64,000 nt of DNA from Paracoccaceae bacterium (GTDB taxonomy: Bacteria > Pseudomonadota > Alphaproteobacteria > Rhodobacterales > Rhodobacteraceae). Where the stretch lies: positions 744,001 to 808,000 of the forward strand of contig JAGQRW010000007.1 of the NCBI GenBank assembly GCA_020425085.1. Direction: 5' to 3'. Positions 63,400 through 64,000 of the stretch are shown piece after piece. The notes beneath the pieces are model-generated. The model had not been told where the DNA came from, did no database searches, and saw nothing but the letters and a program-made list of their open reading frames with translations. The position numbers and the translations under genes were made by a program. The stretch's first letter is position 1. Each line of letters opens with the position of its first letter.

Positions 63400-64000
63400 A
63401 TGCATATCGGGAAAAAGCTGGTTGCAACCGTCTTGGGGATGATCGCTGCGGCAAAAGGCGGTGCGGTTTTGGCACAGGATGCGCTGAAGGGTCTGGAAAC
63501 CATCGGCAAGCCCTGGGCGGACGGCATCGCGCTTCAGCCCGCCGCGACCGAAATCGCTGTACGCACCCACCGTCTGGACTGGATGGTTCTGGTGATCATC
63601 ACGCTGGTGACACTACTTGTCGTGTTGCTGCTTTTGTGGGTGCTGGTCAGGTACAACCAGCGCGCCAACAAAACGGCCGCGACCTTTACCCACAATTCGG
63701 CGATCGAGGTGATCTGGACACTGGGGCCGATCCTGATCCTGATCGTGATCGGTGCCTTTTCGCTGCCGGTGCTGTTTTTCCAAATGGAAGTTCCCAAGGC
63801 CGATGTCACCATCAAGGTGACCGGCAACCAGTGGTACTGGTCCTATCAATATACCGATGACGAATTCGGGTTCGACAGTTTCCTGCTGGCGCGAGACGAG
63901 CTTGAATCGCATGGCTATGCCCCGGATGAATACCTGCTGGCGACCGATGCCCCGGTGGTGGTGCCGGTGAACAAGAACGTGGTGTTGCAGATCACCGGTG
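63400..64000 (+). CDS. ctaC: Cytochrome c oxidase subunit II, 5' part
   Basis: First 200 codons; the gene runs off the window. ATG at 63400 (MHIGKKLVATV) after an AACGGGAAG site. A signal peptide (cleaved near VLAQ) is followed by two membrane helices (about 60-85 and 102-127) and the family segment TVKVTGNQWYWSYQY-like VTIKVTGNQWYWSYQY. The copper A ligands lie beyond the window. Subunit II passes electrons from cytochrome c. Confidence 0.95.
   Translation, partial: MHIGKKLVATVLGMIAAAKGGAVLAQDALKGLETIGKPWADGIALQPAATEIAVRTHRLDWMVLVIITLVTLLVVLLLLWVLVRYNQRANKTAATFTHNSAIEVIWTLGPILILIVIGAFSLPVLFFQMEVPKADVTIKVTGNQWYWSYQYTDDEFGFDSFLLARDELESHGYAPDEYLLATDAPVVVPVNKNVVLQITG

Overview
The window looks like chromosomal DNA of an alphaproteobacterium of the Rhodobacteraceae (roseobacter/Rhodobacter type). 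The evidence is the moderately high GC, the tightly overlapping genes, the Flp pilins with a family-typical Asp-Trp motif, the pairs lgt/midA/pgeF, trxB/lrp and topA/dprA/tldD/ctaC in the order expected for that family, and small family proteins such as UbiK, DUF1467 and Hint-domain proteins. No rRNA, complete tRNA, CRISPR array or prophage was found.

Layout. 1-1.8 kb: a membrane-anchored LytTR regulator and the phosphoesterase PdeM. 1.8-16.1 kb: a Tad/Flp pilus locus read on the minus strand (three pilins, rcpC, rcpA, an OmpA lipoprotein, tadZ, tadA, tadB, tadC, two TPR lipoproteins, tadV), with an AAA ATPase and a GT-C-like membrane protein at its far end. 16.5-21.0 kb: a decaprenyl-phosphoryl-arabinose-like pathway (HAD-UbiA fusion, DprE2-like SDR, DprE1-like flavoenzyme, YbhN-like membrane protein) that starts next to the pilin genes. 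21-29.7 kb: housekeeping genes (rimO, trxB, lrp) and an unusual three-domain protein: a MarR/EPS-type winged helix fused to ATP sulfurylase and APS kinase, with two copies of the palindrome GTTCA-N4-TGAAC just upstream. 29.7-43.5 kb: pgeF, midA, lgt, ubiK, ybjN, proC, csaA, a hydroxyacid dehydrogenase, tdk, carB, a cyclopropane-fatty-acid synthase homologue and aspS, the last with an AT-rich in-frame insert of about 64 codons. 43.5-48.1 kb: EamA, DUF1800/DUF1501, GNAT and dienelactone-hydrolase genes.

48,136-51,371 is a complete IS1595-type transposon: perfect 24-bp terminal inverted repeats, an 8-bp target duplication (AAAATTAA), a DDE transposase translationally coupled to three passenger genes, and one opposing passenger gene. 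A hairpin that overlaps the transposase ribosome-binding site appears built to silence read-through transcripts. None of the passenger genes has a known function, so this is one candidate for an undescribed system.

51.4-64 kb: nitroreductase, EI24/CysZ-like protein, DUF1467, methylmalonyl-CoA epimerase, a response regulator, a three-gene catabolic operon resembling ectoine utilisation but built on a diaminopropionate ammonia-lyase-like enzyme, then topA, dprA, tldD and the 5' part of the cytochrome oxidase subunit II gene, which runs off the window.

The most interesting functional link is inferred: a polyprenyl-phosphate-arabinose pathway beside a pilus locus that contains a GT-C-like membrane protein suggests arabinosylation of pilus or envelope components. 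All functional calls come from reading motifs by eye; no database search was run.
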